A DNA stretch of 64,000 bases. It comes from Typhlomys cinereus (lineage: Eukaryota; Chordata; Mammalia; Rodentia; Platacanthomyidae). Every line of letters begins with the position of its first letter. The stretch's first letter is position 1. The stretch is taken from assembly GCA_023101885.1 (NCBI GenBank), contig JALPQD010000402.1, positions 947,017-1,011,016 on the forward strand, in the 5' to 3' direction. Of this stretch, positions 49,366-61,524 are shown one piece after another. Under the pieces are notes generated by a model, which was not told the origin of the DNA, made no database searches, and was given only the letters and a program-made list of their open reading frames with translations. The position numbers and the translations under genes are program-made.

Positions 49366-49722
49366 ATGGGAGAGGATTTTTCCCTGAAGCCTGATGACAT
49401 CTTCCCTGCCCCAGAACCTAATAAGCCCCCTGCAGTTTTCTGAGGGGCAAGTGCTGAGCTGTGGGTCAGGATTCCTTCCAGACTACATGAGAAGTCCATT
49501 ATGCCATGCAAATGTAAGTGTTCGCTAGAGTGTCTCTATCTGCTCTCTGCAGTTAGAAATGGTGCATCAAAATGTACATGAAATCAGTAGATCATTGTAG
49601 TGATGAGCAGAAAAGTAGAAGCAACATTTCCTTGAATGGATTAGGACTCTTTTGATAGACTACAGAGCAGTGCCAGGGGGCCAATGTCTCTTTTATGATC
49701 ACGGGATATTTAAAGGAATTTG

Positions 49723-49990
49723 GGGGCTGGAGAGGTGGCTCAGGGGTTAAGCCTCTGCCTTGCAGGTGGAAGGTCCTGAGTTCAGATCCTAGACCCCACG
49801 TATAGATGCAGGGCGGAAGCGGGGGTGGCCTGCATTTCTGGTCCTGGTAGGGCGGAGCCTGTGAATCCCGGGGCAGAGTAAACAAGGAGGAAGTGGAGGC
49901 GTCCATGGTGGTTCCCGAATTTGTCCGTGATTCTACCCACACATACATGCATACATGCACACATACATGCGCACAATTGAATAAAAAAAA
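49723..49990 (+). mobile_element. tRNA-derived SINE with target-site duplication
   Basis: Same family as at 20,319 and 57,536, with A-box and B-box-like sequences and a CA-rich then A-rich tail. The flanking repeats are ttaaaggaatttg (49,710-49,722) and ttaaagggaatttg (49,991-50,004). Confidence 0.93.
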
Positions 49991-50126
49991 TTAAAGGGAA
50001 TTTGTTCTCCATGTGAGATGCAAGTAGATTAGTGTCATAGTTACATACAGGTATCAACTTGACGGTTGAGGGTTCAAGCTCTGGGCATAGTTGTGAGAAA
50101 TTAGTAGTTGAGTTGAGCCCCACAGT

Positions 50127-50264
50127 ACAACTCTTTTCCAGGAAGAGTCTGGGACACAGAAATCCAGTGCTTGCAGGTAGGTTTGTACCAGTTATCCCCA
50201 TTCACTCTTCCTACTGGAGACCAGTATCCACCAAAGCATTGGGGTGGAGATGGCAGGTGTGGAA
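50127..50264 (+). repeat. Inverted duplication arm 2
   Basis: This is the plus-strand copy of arm 1, for example gaagagtctgggacacagaa and ccagttatccccattcactc, with only a few differences. It is the only receptor-derived sequence on the plus strand here. Confidence 0.9.
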
Positions 50265-50925
50265 CTCTTCAGAAGATTGTCTGATTGATGGGGAGGCCCA
50301 GTCCATGGTGAGTATGGTCAGTCCCCCCCATTATGTGGCTTTGGTGTGGCCAGTTCCATGGGTCCCTGGTATTGGTGTGGGCTCTCCTGTCAAGCAGGAC
50401 GAAGAACTATAACCAGGGATCATGAGCCAAAATTAAACCCTTTGTTCATTTAAGCTGTTTAATTATTTAATTTTGTAGGTAACATGAGGAGTATCTGCAA
50501 CAGACAGGGATCCTGGCAAAGGCAGGCAACTGACTTCAATGTCCCTATTGGCAGGTGTGCACTGAGATGTTTAATTCATTGCCAGTGCTCATAACCACCT
50601 CGGAGCCACCTCCTTCTGTGCATGCATAGACAGATTCAGTTCAATATTCCTCCCTCAGGCTTCTGTATCACATGAGGGGAAGGGAAAAGAGCACTGGACC
50701 CATCCCTGTCAGGCACAGCCCTAAACAGGTGCTGGTGAATAACTCCCTGGTCAAGTCTGATTCCTCAATCAATCCTGGGAGGAACCCTCGCGGATGATTG
50801 GGAGCCTGAGATGAGAGCATCCACACAGAATGGAGGTCAGAGAAAAACATGGAGCTAGAAATAATGTAGGCAGGTGTTACTTTGGTTGGAATTAGCAAGT
50901 TGAATTTACTTTGTTAAAAAAATGT

Positions 50926-51228
50926 TTAAGGCTTGGTAAGATGGTTCAGTTAAAGCCTTTGTCTCATAAGCAAAAGGGCCTGATTTCAGGTCCTCCAGAT
51001 TCAGTGCAAAAAAAGACGGGCAGAAACAGCAGCAATTTGCAGTTCTAACACTGGAATGGAGAACTTGGGAAACATTGGAGCAAAGTAATGAGGTAAAGCA
51101 ATCCAGGATGACTTCTGCTGTCACCCTTGTGCCTTCTGTACACTACACCACACACACACACACACATACACACACACACATACACGCATGCACACACACA
51201 TGCATGTGTGCACTCACACACACAAAAT
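50926..51228 (+). mobile_element. Older tRNA-derived SINE with (CA)n tail
   Basis: The start reads ggcttggtaagatggttcag, followed by a B-box-like tgatttcaggtcctcc. It ends in a CA/TACA repeat (about 51,150-51,225). It is diverged from the young SINE family. Confidence 0.6.
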
Positions 51229-51239
51229 TATTAAGTCAG

Positions 51240-52715
51240 TGTTACTTTTTGTCTTTTACCAACTCCTTTATTCTTTGAGAGTTCTGCATATGGATATATT
51301 CTGAACATACACGTTTTTCCTTTCATTAGTTTTTCAGAGTACTGTGAGGCGAGGCTTTGCTATGCATATCAGGATGTCTTCAAATTTATAACTTTCTTAT
51401 CTCTGCCTCCCCTGAACTAGGACTGCAATTATTCCTGGTCATTTATTTTGTTTTTAATGTTGGTGTTTATTATTACAAACTTCCCTTTGTGCTTCTTTTT
51501 GTCTGATTAAAAAAAAGATTGGTTTAATATTGGGTGATATGGATTGAATGCAAGTTGTCTAGCATAATACAAGTGAGTTCTACCCACTAGTACAATTCAG
51601 GTTTATATCGTAAGTTTCAAATGGTTTTCAAGTAATTTCTGATTTGCACTTTGTGCTAGGTAGCTCTGGGCTCATCTGCCAAGAATCGGTAGTTAAGACA
51701 GCCTTGAAGCAAATCTGGAGGAGAGTATCTAATTGATAATGGAAGACTCTGACCATTCTCTGGGCAGGTGGATAAGATGGAGGGAGCTGACATCGCATAC
51801 TTGGACAGACTTGAAGTCTGGCAAGTGAGGTTTTTCCCTTCTCTCAGCAATTCCTGTGAGTATGGTGTGGCCAGTTCCTTCGTCTTCTGGTGTTGGTGTG
51901 AACTCTCTTGTCAAGCTGGGCTATGAACTACAATGGAGAATTGAAAGTGAGAATACAACCTCCATTTTCCCTTAACTTCTTTGGTCATTTTTTGATAACA
52001 TGCAACCAAGAGGCAACACGTAATAAGTATGAAGTGACCTTCTTGATTGATTATGACTAATTTGAAGTCTATTTTATTAGGGTCTTCTTACCTCAAGTAA
52101 CTCAGTGTTAAGAACTCCCTAAAGATATGCTCAGAGTATCATCTTAGAAGTGATGTCAGGTCCTGTCAGGTTAACCCTCATTAGTAACCATCATTTGGGC
52201 CTTTCCCACAAGGTATAAACATGTCAAATACCAGTTAACTGACCATTCATGTCTAAGCAAGCCCTGTCTAGCGAGCTGTATTCTTGATTGCATATACTGT
52301 AGGGATTGAGATGCCCACTAGCGCCACCTGATGGAAAATTCTCAGTTACAGCCACAAGTTTGTGCTCTTGTTAACCAGAGATTCACCAAAGCTTATTTCT
52401 GGCAAGTAATTTTAACCAGCACATTATGTCTATGGATAATGAAATAAGACATTTGACATTCTCAAAGGCTTTAGACAGCATATGAAGAATAGAATAAGCT
52501 TCATACTCAGACACAGCAGGGATGATGGAATTTGATGAAGTAGACCATGTACACTGTGATGTTAAATATACAGGGATCGACACTTTCAGACTTTGAGCAC
52601 AACTGTGAAGAATTGATAGTTAAGGCAAGTTCTTGAGCAAGTCTGCAGGAAATTGTCAGATCAATGTGGAAGACCAGGCCATAGTAAGCAGTACCTTCTA
52701 GTAGCACACCAGATA
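51240..52715. other. Intergenic, possible old interspersed repeats
   Basis: Segments near 51,655-51,960 and 52,560-52,700 share loose similarity with 50,070-50,470 (for example gtgtggccagttcc), suggesting an old repeat family. No gene is seen. Confidence 0.35.
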
Positions 52716-52719
52716 AAAG

Positions 52720-54682
52720 GAAGTGCAAGAAAAGAGAATTCAAGTCTCAGAACTGAAAGATAATATAGAAGAGGCTCATAAGTCAATGAGAGAAATTGAG
52801 AAACTGAAAAACACACTTGAATGTAACATACAGGACCTCTGGGACACAATAAAAAGGTCCAACATAAGGATCATGGATATCCCAGAAACAGAAAAGAAAG
52901 ATCCATCATATATAATCAATGAGATAATAGAGGAAGATTTCCCTGATCAAAAAAAGAGATACCCATTCTGATTCAAGAGGTATACAGAACACCAAATACT
53001 CAGGCCAAAAAGAAAAAAGAAATTAACCACCACATACTATAGGTCATTCACCAAATATACACATTAAAGACAATATCTTAAGAGCTGCAAGACAAAAGGA
53101 ACAAGTCACATTTAGAGGTAAACACATCAAAATAACAACTGACTTCTCAGTACAATGGTAAAAGCCAGAAGGGCCTGGAGATATACAATGCAAGTTCTGG
53201 ATGAACACAAAGGCCAATCCAGATTATTATATCCAGCAAAACTGTCGGTCATAATAGAAGGTGAAAGGAAAATATTCCATGAAAGAAATAGATTAAAAGA
53301 CTATATGGCCTCTAAGAAATGTGCAAGATGGAAGAGAAGGATAAACATATCAAAGAAGCTAAAGGGAATAAACGATATCAGCACAAGAGCTGAATGAGGG
53401 ACTAAAAACACTACAAGATCAAAAAAAAAAGTCAGGAACCATTAAACACCTTTTAACAATCATTTTAAATGTTAGTGGTCTCAACTCCCCAATCAAGGCT
53501 TAAAACTTGGATCAAACATTGTGATCCATCAATTTTCTGCCTCCAAGGAACACGCCTCACCTTGAAAGATAAACATTTTCTCAGGGTAAAATGATGGTCA
53601 AAAGTACTTCAAGCTAACAGAAAAAAGAAACAAGCAGCAGTTGCCATCTTAATATCAGACAAAATAGACTTCAAACTAAAGCAAACCATACAAGATACAA
53701 GTGGATATTACATCTTAGTAGAGAGAAAATTCCAGCAAGAAGATCTTACAATCTTAAACATATATGCACCCGACATGGAAGCACACAAATTTATTAAACA
53801 GACACTACAGGAGACAAAACAACTAACCAACAGTAACACGGTAGTAGTTATACCCCACTCATACCATTGGACAGGTCAATGAGTCAAAAGCTAAGTAGAG
53901 ACACATTGGAGTTAAATGAAACCATAAATCAAATGGACCTCACAGATATCTACAGAACATTGTATCCAAACACTAAAGATACACATTTTCTTCTGCTGCT
54001 CATTGGAGATTCTCAAAAATAGACCACATTATTAGGACACAAATCAAATGTCTACATGTACAGATAAACTAAAATCATTCACTTAATACTATCTGACCAT
54101 CATGGAATAAAGGTAGATATCTACAACAAAGTAATCAATAGAAAATACACGAACTCATGAAAACTAAATATCACATTTTTAAATGAGGAATTGGTCAAAA
54201 ATGAAATAAAACACGAAATGAAAAACTTCCTTGAAACCAATGAAAATGATGACACAAAGTACCAAAATCTATGGCACACTGAAAGCACATCTAAGAGGAA
54301 AAGTTTATAGCACTAAATGCCTGCATCACGAAAAAAGCTTAATGTTACACTTGAAAGCCTAAGTGAAAAAAAAGAGCAAACAAATCCCAAAAGTTGTACA
54401 CAGGAAGAAATATCTAAGATCTGGGCTGAAATAAATGAATTGGAACTAAAAAAGACAATACAAAAAAATCAGTGAAATGAAAAGCTTTTTTGAAAAGTAA
54501 GCAAGATTGACAATCCCCTAGCTTCACTAACCAGAAGAAAAAGAGAGAACACTCAGATCCATAAAATTAGGAACGAAAAGGGGGAAATTACAATAAATAC
54601 TGGCGAAATCCAGAGAATCATAAGGACATACTTTAAAAATTTATACTTTCTTAAATTGGACAATCTACAGGAAATGGATGAA

Positions 54683-54731
<49 letters not shown>

Positions 54732-57440
54732 TACCAAAATTGACTCAAGATGAAGTAGATACATTAAATAGGCCAATAACAAGAGATGAAATTGAAACAT
54801 TGTTAGTCTCACAACTAAAAAAAGCCCAGATCCAGATAAGTTCAGTGCAGAATTCTACCAGGCCTTCAGAAGAGAACTAACACCACTACTTTTCAAATTA
54901 TTCCATAAAATAGAGGAAAAAAGAGTACTCTCAAACTACTTCTACTAAGCCAATATAACTCTGATTCCAAAGCCAAACAAAGATTCACCAAAGAAACAGG
55001 ATTATAGGCCAATCTCACTAATGAACATAGATGCAAAATCCTCAATAAAATACTAGCAAACTGAATCCAAAAACATATCCAAAGGATCATATACTATGAT
55101 CAAGTCAGGTTCATACTAGAAATAACATATGTAAATCAATAAATGTGATTCATCATATTAACAGACTCAAAAACCAAAATCATATGATCCTCTCAATCGA
55201 TGCAGAAAAGGCATTTGACAAATTCCAACATCCCCTCATGATAAAAGTTTTGGAGAAAACAGGAATTGAGGGAACCTATCTCAACTTGATATGTATATGA
55301 AAAGCCTAAAGAAAGATCATCCTAAATAAGGAAAAACTTGAAGCACTCTAACTTAGATACAGAATGAGACAAGGCTGTCTACTGTCATCATTCTTGTTCA
55401 ATATTGTTCTCAAAGTCCTAACTAGAGCCATAAGGCAAGAGAAAGAAATGAAAGTGATAGAGATAGGTAAGAAAGAAGTATCCTTATTTGCAGATGACAT
55501 GATTCTATATTTGAGAGATCCACATGACTCCTCCACCAAGAAATTACTCAAATTAATAAACAGTTTAGGTAAAGTGGCAGTCTACAAAATCAACACAAAA
55601 ATCAATAGCCTTCCTATATATCAGAGACAAACAAATTGAGAAAGAAACAAGAGAATCAATCCCATTCACCACAGCTACAAAGAAAATAAAACACCTTGGA
55701 ATAAATTTAACAAAGGAAATAAAAATTCTGTACAATGGAAACTATGAAACACTCCTGAAAGAAATTAAAGAGGATATTAGAAAGTGGAAAGACTTTCCTT
55801 CCTCATGGATTGGCAGGATCAATATGGTGAAAATGACCATCCTATTCAAAGCAAATACAGATTCAAGCAATTCCAATTAAAATCCCAATGCAATTCTTCA
55901 CAGAACTGAAATAAAAAACCTCAAAATTCATATGGAAGAACCAAAAAACCACGATTATCCAAAACAATTTTAGGCAATAAGAAAACTGCTGGAGGTATCA
56001 CCATACCAGATTTCAAACTATATTACAAAGCAATAGTAATAAAAACAGCTTGATACTGGCACAAAAACAGATACATTGACCAATGGATCAGAAGAGATGA
56101 CCCAGAGATAAACTCTATACAGCCACTTAATTTTTGACAAAGGTTCCAAACATGCATATTGGGAAAAAGACAGTTTCTTCAACAAGTGGTGCTGGGAAAA
56201 TTGGACGTCGACATACAGAAGAATAAAAATGGATTGTTGTCTCTCTCCCTATACAAAATTCAACTCCAAAAGGATCAAGACCTTGACGTTAGACCTGAAA
56301 CTCTGAAATTAATAGAAGAAAGAGTAGGAAGAATTGATAGGCCTAGGTAAAGATTTTCTAAGCAGAACAACAAATGTCCAGGAACTAAGACTAATAATCA
56401 ACAAATGGGACTTTATGAAGTCAAAAGCTTCTGTTCTGTAAAAAAAATTATTAACTATGCAAAAAGACAACCCACAGAATGGGGAAAAATCTTTACTAGC
56501 TATGAATCTGACAAAAGATTAATCTGCAGATTATATAAACAGCTCAGAAAATTAAACACCAAGACAGCAAATATTTCAATTAAAAAATAGGCCCTGGCAA
56601 TACTATTGAGTCCTTACACCTCATCAGAGAGAAGGACCCAGAGGGAAGTTTGACATGCATCTAAAGGATGCTCCAGAAATGGGGGTTGGGGGGCACTAGG
56701 AGAAAAGGAGGAAGGGGGCAAAGGAAGGGAAAAGGGGGGAGGAAACAAGGGCATCCAAGGAGAGGTGAAGGGAGGGAGGGGAATGGGTACCCATCAAGTT
56801 TGTATGAGTGGAAAATATAAATTAAAAAAATAAAATAAATAAAATAAAATTGACTATTCTTTTGACAGTTTCAAAAAAAAAAAAAAGGGCCCTGGAACTA
56901 AACAGGGATTTCACTCAAAAAGAAATTGAAATGTCAAACAAATACCTTAAAAGATGCTCGACTTCCCTGATTATCAGAGAAATGTAAATCAAAACAACCC
57001 ATGATACCATCTTACCCCAGTCAGAATGGCTGGCGAGGGACATCTATTCACGGCTGTGGGAATGTAAACAGGTACAGCCTCTTTGGATAACAGTGTGGAA
57101 GTTCCTCAGAAAGCTAAAAATAGAACTGCCATATGATCCAGCTACACCACTCCTTGGAATATTCCCAAAAGACTCTACATCTTATTACAAAGGCACTTGT
57201 TCATCTATGTTCATTGCAGCTTTACTCACAATGGAGAAAAAAATGGAATCAGCCAACATGCCCATCAACAGAGGAATGGATAATGAAAATGTAATATGTA
57301 TGTACCATAGAACACTACTCAGTCATCAGAAAAGATAAGATTATGGAATTTTCTGGTAAATGGATGAAACTAGAAACTTCAATATTGGGTGAGGTATATC
57401 AGACACAGAAAGTCTTATTCTGTCTTATATGTGAATGATT
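52720..57440 (+). mobile_element. Old LINE-1 (ORF1 end, ORF2, 3' end), heavily mutated
   Basis: ORF1 C-terminal half (52,723-53,397), ORF2 (about 53,440-56,588 and 56,890-57,330) and the 3' end are in order. The RT motif [11 protein letters not shown] is still readable near 55,490. Many stops and shifts are present. An (AT)n run (54,687-54,726) sits inside ORF2. It is more diverged than the other L1s. Confidence 0.92.
56588..56884 (+). mobile_element. Nested LINE-1 3' end inserted in the old L1
   Basis: A G-rich 3' UTR tract, aagtttgtatgagtgg and an A-rich tail interrupt ORF2. The host sequence ggccctgg is repeated on both sides. Confidence 0.8.
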
Positions 57441-57535
57441 GAACTGATATTCTTGTCATTGTGTTTGGAGTGAAAGCATTGTAAGGGCCAGAAAATTCTA
57501 AAAAGACTTATAAATGTGAAGATAAGAAGGGATGG

Positions 57536-57857
57536 GGGCTGGAGAGGTGGCTCAGGGGTTAAGCTTCTGCCTTGCAGGTGGAAGGTCCTGAGTTCGGATC
57601 CTGGACCCCATGTATAGATGTTGGGTGGAAGCGGGGGCAGCCTGCTATTTCCGGTCCTGGTAGGGCGGAGCCTGTAAATCCCCGGGCAGAAGTAAACAAA
57701 GAGGAGGTGGAGGCATTCATGGTGGTTCCCGAATTCGTCCGTGGTTCTACATACACACACATACATACACACATGCGCACACACATACATACACATGCGC
57801 ACACACGCACATGCACACAATTGAAAAAATAAAAAACAAAAAAACATTAAAAAAAAA
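57536..57857 (+). mobile_element. tRNA-derived SINE with target-site duplication
   Basis: Begins ggggctggagaggtggctca. A 12-base direct repeat, aagaagggatgg, flanks it at 57,524-57,535 and 57,858-57,869. Confidence 0.94.
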
Positions 57858-58559
57858 AAGAAGGGATGGTTAGGGTGAAACCTTTTAATAGGGAGATTTA
57901 AGATACCAGGGTAAGGATGAGGGAGGAAATAATTGAGAAAAAATATATAGCATGGGGAGGGACATGGGAAGGGATGGGAGATAGGAGGGACATGGGAGAG
58001 AGGAAGGACAGAGGAACTTATAGTAAAACACAAAGATTGTGGGAAGCAACCCCCCAAAAAAATCCTGTGCCAGTAATATGCCCAAAAAAGTCTTTTAAAG
58101 AGAGGAACAAGAATGGGCAGTTTCTATGCTGACGAGCAAAAGCCTTGAGCTGATCCATTTAGAACTCAGGGACAAAATTATACTAGGAGTAATAGGAATG
58201 TGGAATTTCCTGATAAAATGTTGGTCAGAGATGTCTTAAAGTCCCCCAAACATTATAGGCTTTTGTCATTGCTCTCCAAAAACTGTCAGCAAGAACCTAT
58301 TACTGAAGAGCAATACTTATAAATCACAGAACATGGGCAAACTGGAGCTGTACAACTTACAAAGTATCAAGGAATACTTTAGAAGCTGCTGGTGGGGGGG
58401 GGGAATATTCACCAGCCCCATCAATGGCACGAGATCTGTAAGTTGCAGTATAAATGGCGACAGGTGACCACTAGTGTAATAGTGGCATGAGTACCAAGGA
58501 GACAATCAGCAGCTTTTTGAGTGGACTCAAGACCTACTTGTCAGAATGGTACACGTCCC

Positions 58560-58985
58560 TGTTACTGTAAACTAGAACGGAAACCTAAAAAAGGGAAGGA
58601 AATAGATCAATAGGAAAGACAGCCAATAAACCTGTAGGTAGGAAGATAGTACATCAAACTGCTCTGTAGGTAACTATTACTATACCCATAGAATGGGAAC
58701 TTAGTGCAAATCTTTGGGTCTAAAGCTGGATGAGTGAAGGGAAATGCACATATGGGGGGGTGGCCTAAGGAGAGTAACTTAATATACCATGGAGGCTTGA
58801 GCCCCCACAGAAGTAGACAAGCCAGAGTGAATCTTGGGGTCCATAGAAGCATACAGGTAGAAGGGTAGGAGGGAGTGAGAGGGAATAATGAGAGGAAGGG
58901 GGGGGATGAGAGGGTAGGGAAGGATGGGAAGCTGGGCTGAATACACAATATGTTTGTAAAAGTTAAAAAAAAATAAAAATGGAGA
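58560..58985 (+). mobile_element. LINE-1 3' UTR fragment
   Basis: A G-rich tract (58,855-58,935), atatgtttgtaaaag and an A-rich end are present. The stretch 57,870-58,060 is also L1 3' UTR-like. Nothing clear is seen between them. Confidence 0.65.
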
Positions 58986-59179
58986 TAAAAAAATACAAGA
59001 ACATATCCAAGGAGAAAGCTTGTAAAAATCCCTGGTGATTTAGCCAAAAAGAAAAAAAAAAAAAAAAAGAAAAAGAAAATTCTAGTTCTCCACCAAGAAA
59101 TAAAAAGTCATTTTTATCATAAGCAATACAATTAGTTTTAGATCTTAAAAAAGAACAAATTGCATATGAGAAAGGTTGT

Positions 59180-59405
59180 ACAGCATTTGTTCTTTTTAAA
59201 GTCTGGGTGCCTTACTTAATATATTTTTCAATTCCATCTTTTTCCTGCAGATTTCAGGATTTCATTTTTCTTTATGGCTAAATGAAATTCCATTGTGTAT
59301 ATGTGCCACATTTTCATTATTTGCTCACCCTTTGATGTACATCCAGGCTGATTCCATTTCCTGCCACTGTGAATAGAACAGCAATAAACATGGGTGCGCA
59401 CATGA
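59180..59405 (-). mobile_element. Old LINE-1 ORF2 3' end fragment
   Basis: It corresponds to the conserved ORF2 C-terminal region read in reverse (tccattgtgtatatgtgcca, ggctgattccatttc). Confidence 0.75.
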
Positions 59406-59956
59406 TAGAGTAGCTTTGAATGTGATGGGACCTTTCACAGTTGTACATAACTCAAGTGTTTAAAAGAGAAAATAAGACCCATCGATAAAGGAAGTTAATG
59501 TGCCCCCTTAAGAAACATGAATGTTATTAGACTTGAGGGTCTTGTGGCCATGGGGGTGGGCATAACATGGGTGTAAGAGTAAGAAAGCATTAAAACAGAA
59601 ATGATAGCTTACACTGGGAGAATAAGTGAGAATAAGAAAGTGCTTCTATGGACAGCATTGCAGGGAGACATGTTACTTCCCCCGATGTTCCTTACAAGCA
59701 ATGACATCTTGTCTACTAGTTAACAAACCTGGACTTCTGAAGACTCAAGGAGTGGATTATCAACCCCTGAAAGGTTGGGAGCAAGATACAACTCTTCTTT
59801 CTGTCTGTGACTCTGCTGTTTCTCAGTCTTGAAGCAATATCAACTGCCTCCTGTCTACATTGATAGGAAGTCCTTGTATGCCATGCTTTGTATTTGATAC
59901 TACAGCTTATGTGTCAGTATGTCTCTGTTTCCTAATAAAATTGAAGGCACTTCAGA

Positions 59957-59957
<1 letters not shown>

Positions 59958-59990
<33 letters not shown>
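59958..59990. repeat. (TG)n microsatellite
   Basis: Pure dinucleotide run. Confidence 0.95.
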
Positions 59991-59992
<2 letters not shown>

Positions 59993-60069
59993 GATAAATC
60001 AATCATCCCTGCTGCTACCCTGACTAATACACACATGCATGTGGGTGATATAAGCAAAGATATAATCCT

Positions 60070-60403
60070 GGATCCAGCCGGGCCTCACCGCGCGCTCTAG
60101 GACCCCAGGTCAGCCCACAGGGACCCGGCTCCGACTCCCACCATCCAGCCGGAGCCGCGCGGGGGCCGAGGGACGAGGAGGACCGCCCCCTGCACCCGGG
60201 CCCGCCCCAGCTGCCCTCGAGTTAAATAGCTCCACGCCGACGCGCCCATCCTCCCTTTTCACCCCACCCCGCTCCGCCCGTCGGGACACGCGCGCGGTCC
60301 ACCCGGGCCTCACCCCGCGCCCTAGGTAAGTTTGGGCCCCGACCACCAGTACCCCAGGCCAAATAATTCAGTTTAGTGAAATTGAGAGATCTTAAGAGTT
60401 AAA
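60070..60403 (+). promoter_or_regulatory. LINE-1 promoter monomers
   Basis: The block ccgggcctcacc..gcgc.ctagg occurs at about 60,079 and again at about 60,304, a period near 225. The full unit has a cgccccag GC box and gttaaatag. It is CpG-rich. This is homologous to 35,690-36,045. Confidence 0.75.
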
Positions 60404-61474
60404 ATGACAATGCCAAAGTCAAAGTGCAAATCCATGAGAAGCAACACTCAAGTAAACAAATTTCCCACTGAAGAAATTAATCCCATAATGTTAGACTCCA
60501 ACAAGAACAAACCCGCGGAAAAAGGCCAAGAAAGCCTGACCCAGGATAACGACTTTCAAAATATGATCATTACCATGTTCAATACTATGAAAGAGGAAAT
60601 CCGGGAGGAATTACATAATCGAATCAATCGCTTTGAAGAGGAACACAACAGACATTTGGAGGAGTTGAGAAAAACAGTGCAAGAAACAAACAGTGGCATA
60701 CAGCAGTTAAAACAAACTCAAGCAGAGTTTAAAACTGAGCTAAAAGACAAGTTATCTTCAACCCAGAACGCCACAGAGAGTCTTATCAACAGAACTAATG
60801 AAGCAGAAAACAGAATTTCAGACCTTGAAGATAAAGTGGGAGTACTAACCAGCTCAATGGAAGAGGTTGTTAAAGCCAAAAAGATACTTGAGAGAAATAT
60901 CCAAGAGATATGGGACACCCTGAAGAAGCCTAACATGCGTATTCATGGAATACCAGAGCAAGAATCTCAAAATACCACCCCTGAGGAAATTTTTCAAACG
61001 ATCATCAAGGAAAACTTTCCTTATCTAAAAAAAGAGAGGCCCATTCATATACAAGAGGCATTCCGCACCCCAAACAGATACGACCAAAATAGAAGCACAC
61101 CGCGGCAAATAATAGTTAAAACACTCCACATTCAAGATAAAGAACTGGTGCTGAGAGCTTCAAGGGAGAAAAAACAAGTCACTTTTAAAGGCAAACCTAT
61201 TAAAATAACAAATGACTTCTCAGTCGAAACAGTAAAAGCAAGAAGAGCTTGGAGAGACATACTTCAAGTATTGAATGAGCAAAAATGTCAACCCAGGCTG
61301 ATTTACCCTGCAAAACTATCAGTCATGATCGAGGGAGAAAGAAAAATTTTCCAGCACAAAGACAACTTTAAGGGATACACGGCCACCAAACCAGGCCTTC
61401 AAAAACTGCTAGAAATGATACTCAAGCGTGAAGAAAAAAACAGGCATATCCAGGAGAACAGAAGGCAAATATAA
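60404..61474 (+). CDS. ORF1: LINE-1 ORF1 protein, intact 356 aa
   Basis: ORF1p coats L1 RNA as a trimer and acts as a nucleic-acid chaperone in cytoplasmic L1 particles. A basic N-terminus (MTMPKSKCKSMRS) is followed by a heptad-rich coiled coil at about residues 60-155 (EELHNRINRFEEEHNRHLEE, later NRISDLEDKVGVLTSSME). The RRM-like domain spans about 160-255, with RNIQEIWDTLKKPNMRIHG, and the basic C-terminal domain about 255-345, with RRAWRDILQVLN and RLIYPAKLSVM. The ATG at 60,404 is the first in frame after the GC-rich promoter. This is the only undamaged ORF1 in the window; the other two near-full-length L1s have lost theirs. Confidence 0.94.
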   Translation: MTMPKSKCKSMRSNTQVNKFPTEEINPIMLDSNKNKPAEKGQESLTQDNDFQNMIITMFNTMKEEIREELHNRINRFEEEHNRHLEELRKTVQETNSGIQQLKQTQAEFKTELKDKLSSTQNATESLINRTNEAENRISDLEDKVGVLTSSMEEVVKAKKILERNIQEIWDTLKKPNMRIHGIPEQESQNTTPEEIFQTIIKENFPYLKKERPIHIQEAFRTPNRYDQNRSTPRQIIVKTLHIQDKELVLRASREKKQVTFKGKPIKITNDFSVETVKARRAWRDILQVLNEQKCQPRLIYPAKLSVMIEGERKIFQHKDNFKGYTATKPGLQKLLEMILKREEKNRHIQENRRQI

Positions 61475-61524
61475 CACCATTAAAAGCGAAGCAATATACT
61501 TATAAAAGCTATTAAACATAATAA

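Larger units (their letters stand above)
47275..49510 (-). pseudogene. Decayed PIR-like gene (D4, D3, D2, D1, signal exons)
   Basis: Relics in proper order are: D4 5' half at 47,280-47,345 (LSQMDTFLLT), D3 at about 47,440-47,740 (FRKPSLLTQ, stop, then PGENLTP), D2 split into 47,960-48,085 (TFRCYSCYK) and 48,662-48,790 (LSALPSPVVTSRGNMSL), D1 at about 48,890-49,150 (SMLSQTLVTKGIKVN, GNKYEFPIPSMK then stop), signal exon 2 at 49,328-49,362 (one base short) and signal exon 1 near 49,480-49,510. Stops and shifts occur throughout, and an LTR splits D2. It is a paralogue of the 27.5-29.0 kb relic. Confidence 0.75.

Noticed and set aside
54656..54880. Frame with repeated Ile-Tyr
   Set aside because: It is an (AT)n microsatellite translated inside a dead L1 ORF2.
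57425..58057. 210-codon minus-strand frame
   Set aside because: It crosses a plus-strand SINE and L1 3' UTR; composition is repeat-derived.
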